DNA of 64,000 nucleotides from Nocardia ignorata NBRC 108230 (GTDB lineage: Bacteria; Actinomycetota; Actinomycetes; Mycobacteriales; Mycobacteriaceae): NCBI RefSeq assembly GCF_001612905.1, contig NZ_BDBI01000009.1, positions 1 through 64,000 on the forward strand, written 5' to 3'. Under the pieces are notes generated by a model. It worked only from the letters and a program-made list of their open reading frames with translations, was not told the origin of the DNA and made no database searches. Made by a program: the position numbers and the translations under genes. Positions 63,390 through 64,000 of the stretch are shown here, in pieces. The stretch's first letter is position 1. Every line of letters starts with the position of its first letter.

Positions 63390-64000
63390 AAGAGCTTGCC
63401 GCCGAAGGGATTCCTGTGGCGGTGACGTGTCGGGTGCTGCAGCTCGCTCGCCAGCCCTACTACCGGTGGCTGGCCGATCCGGTGACCGCCGGCGAGATCG
63501 CCGAGGCGTATCGGGCCAACGCGTTGTTCGACGCCCACCGCGACGACCCTGAATTCGGCTACCGATTCCTCGCTGACGAGGCCCGCGAAGCCGGCGAAAC
63601 GATGGCCGAGCGGACAGCGTGGCGGATCTGCTCGATCAATCGGTGGTGGAGCGCGTTCGGCAAGCGAGGGCGCAGGAAGAACGGCAAGCCCGGACCGCCG
63701 GTCCATGACGATCTGGTGCGACGGAACTTCACCGCTGATGAACCGAATCGTTTGTGGCTCAGCGACATTACCGAACATTGGACCGGTGAAGGGAAGTTGT
63801 ATTTGTGTGCGGTCAAGGACGTGTTCTCCAACCGGATCATCGGTTACTCGATCGATTCGAGGATGAAGTCGCGGCTCGCGGTGACCGCGGTGAACAATGC
63901 CGTCGCCCGGCGAGGTGATGTCGCCGGTTGCGTTCTGCACACCGACCGTGGAAGTCAGTTTCGCTCGAGACGATTCGTCGGCGCGCTCCCTCGCCATCGG
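63386..64000 (+). CDS. IS3-family OrfB (DDE transposase), truncated by window
   Basis: The frame is open to the edge. It has the HTH_21 region (RQPYYRWLADPVTA, FGYRFLADEAREAG) and the first two catalytic Asp residues in RLWLSDITEHWTGEG and VLHTDRGSQF. The third residue, Glu, would lie beyond 64000. Likely made as an OrfAB fusion by -1 frameshifting; GTG at 63386 is the internal alternative start. Confidence 0.9.
   Translation, partial: MKELAAEGIPVAVTCRVLQLARQPYYRWLADPVTAGEIAEAYRANALFDAHRDDPEFGYRFLADEAREAGETMAERTAWRICSINRWWSAFGKRGRRKNGKPGPPVHDDLVRRNFTADEPNRLWLSDITEHWTGEGKLYLCAVKDVFSNRIIGYSIDSRMKSRLAVTAVNNAVARRGDVAGCVLHTDRGSQFRSRRFVGALPRHR

Larger units (their letters stand above)
63081..64000 (+). 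mobile_element. IS3-family insertion sequence, right end outside window
   Basis: Overlapping orfA and orfB with a -1 frameshift signal are typical of IS3. Both frames are intact as far as seen, so it may be active. Confidence 0.9.

Overview
The window is high-GC DNA that reads like the chromosome of a mycolic-acid actinobacterium, most likely Nocardia or a close relative. The grounds are protein family content: an HspX/Acr alpha-crystallin, Acg-type nitroreductases, a WS/DGAT acyltransferase, tandem universal stress proteins, a deazaflavin (Ddn-like) enzyme, Lsr2 and an acyl-ACP desaturase. Genus-level naming is inference, since no ribosomal RNA is present.

About 1-32.1 kb is a dense dormancy/hypoxia cluster. 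It holds a HAD-GH65 sugar phosphorylase fusion (cut by the left edge), CtpF-type and second P-type cation ATPases, a Baeyer-Villiger monooxygenase with an AurF-type diiron oxygenase, two Acg-like nitroreductases, three tandem USPs, PfkB, an acyl-ACP desaturase, a hibernation factor with two S30EA C-terminal domains (RafH/Rv0079 type), PEP synthase, a wax ester/TAG synthase, HspX, two zinc alcohol dehydrogenases and a GNAT enzyme. Several divergent promoters carry dyads resembling the DosR box, so the cluster looks like one large DosR-type regulon. The dosR/dosS genes are not in the window.

About 32.3-46.4 kb is metal, sulfur and xenobiotic stress. It contains a VIT1-type transporter, two MFS transporters, an ArsR/AHSA1 pair, a persulfide dioxygenase-rhodanese locus facing an ArsR-rhodanese regulator across three similar dyads, a MarR regulator, an arsR-acr3-arsC-arsC-arsC operon, and an SDR facing an XRE regulator.

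About 46.5-64 kb is accessory DNA. It starts with a decayed IS3 element, gene scraps and a large serine recombinase. A two-gene conflict module follows, an EACC1-like protein and a caspase fused to a degenerate EAL domain, with a PD-(D/E)XK-like protein nearby. A 35-nt 3' piece of a tRNA-Pro gene at 53.85 kb looks like an attachment site. To its right are a tiny orphan type I-E CRISPR array, a lipoprotein, frameshifted pseudogenes, an AT-rich stretch, a complete qatABCD anti-phage operon, an Lsr2 paralogue and an IS3 element cut by the right edge.

The best candidates for new biology are the EACC1/caspase-EAL pair and the tRNA-bounded defence island carrying Qat.
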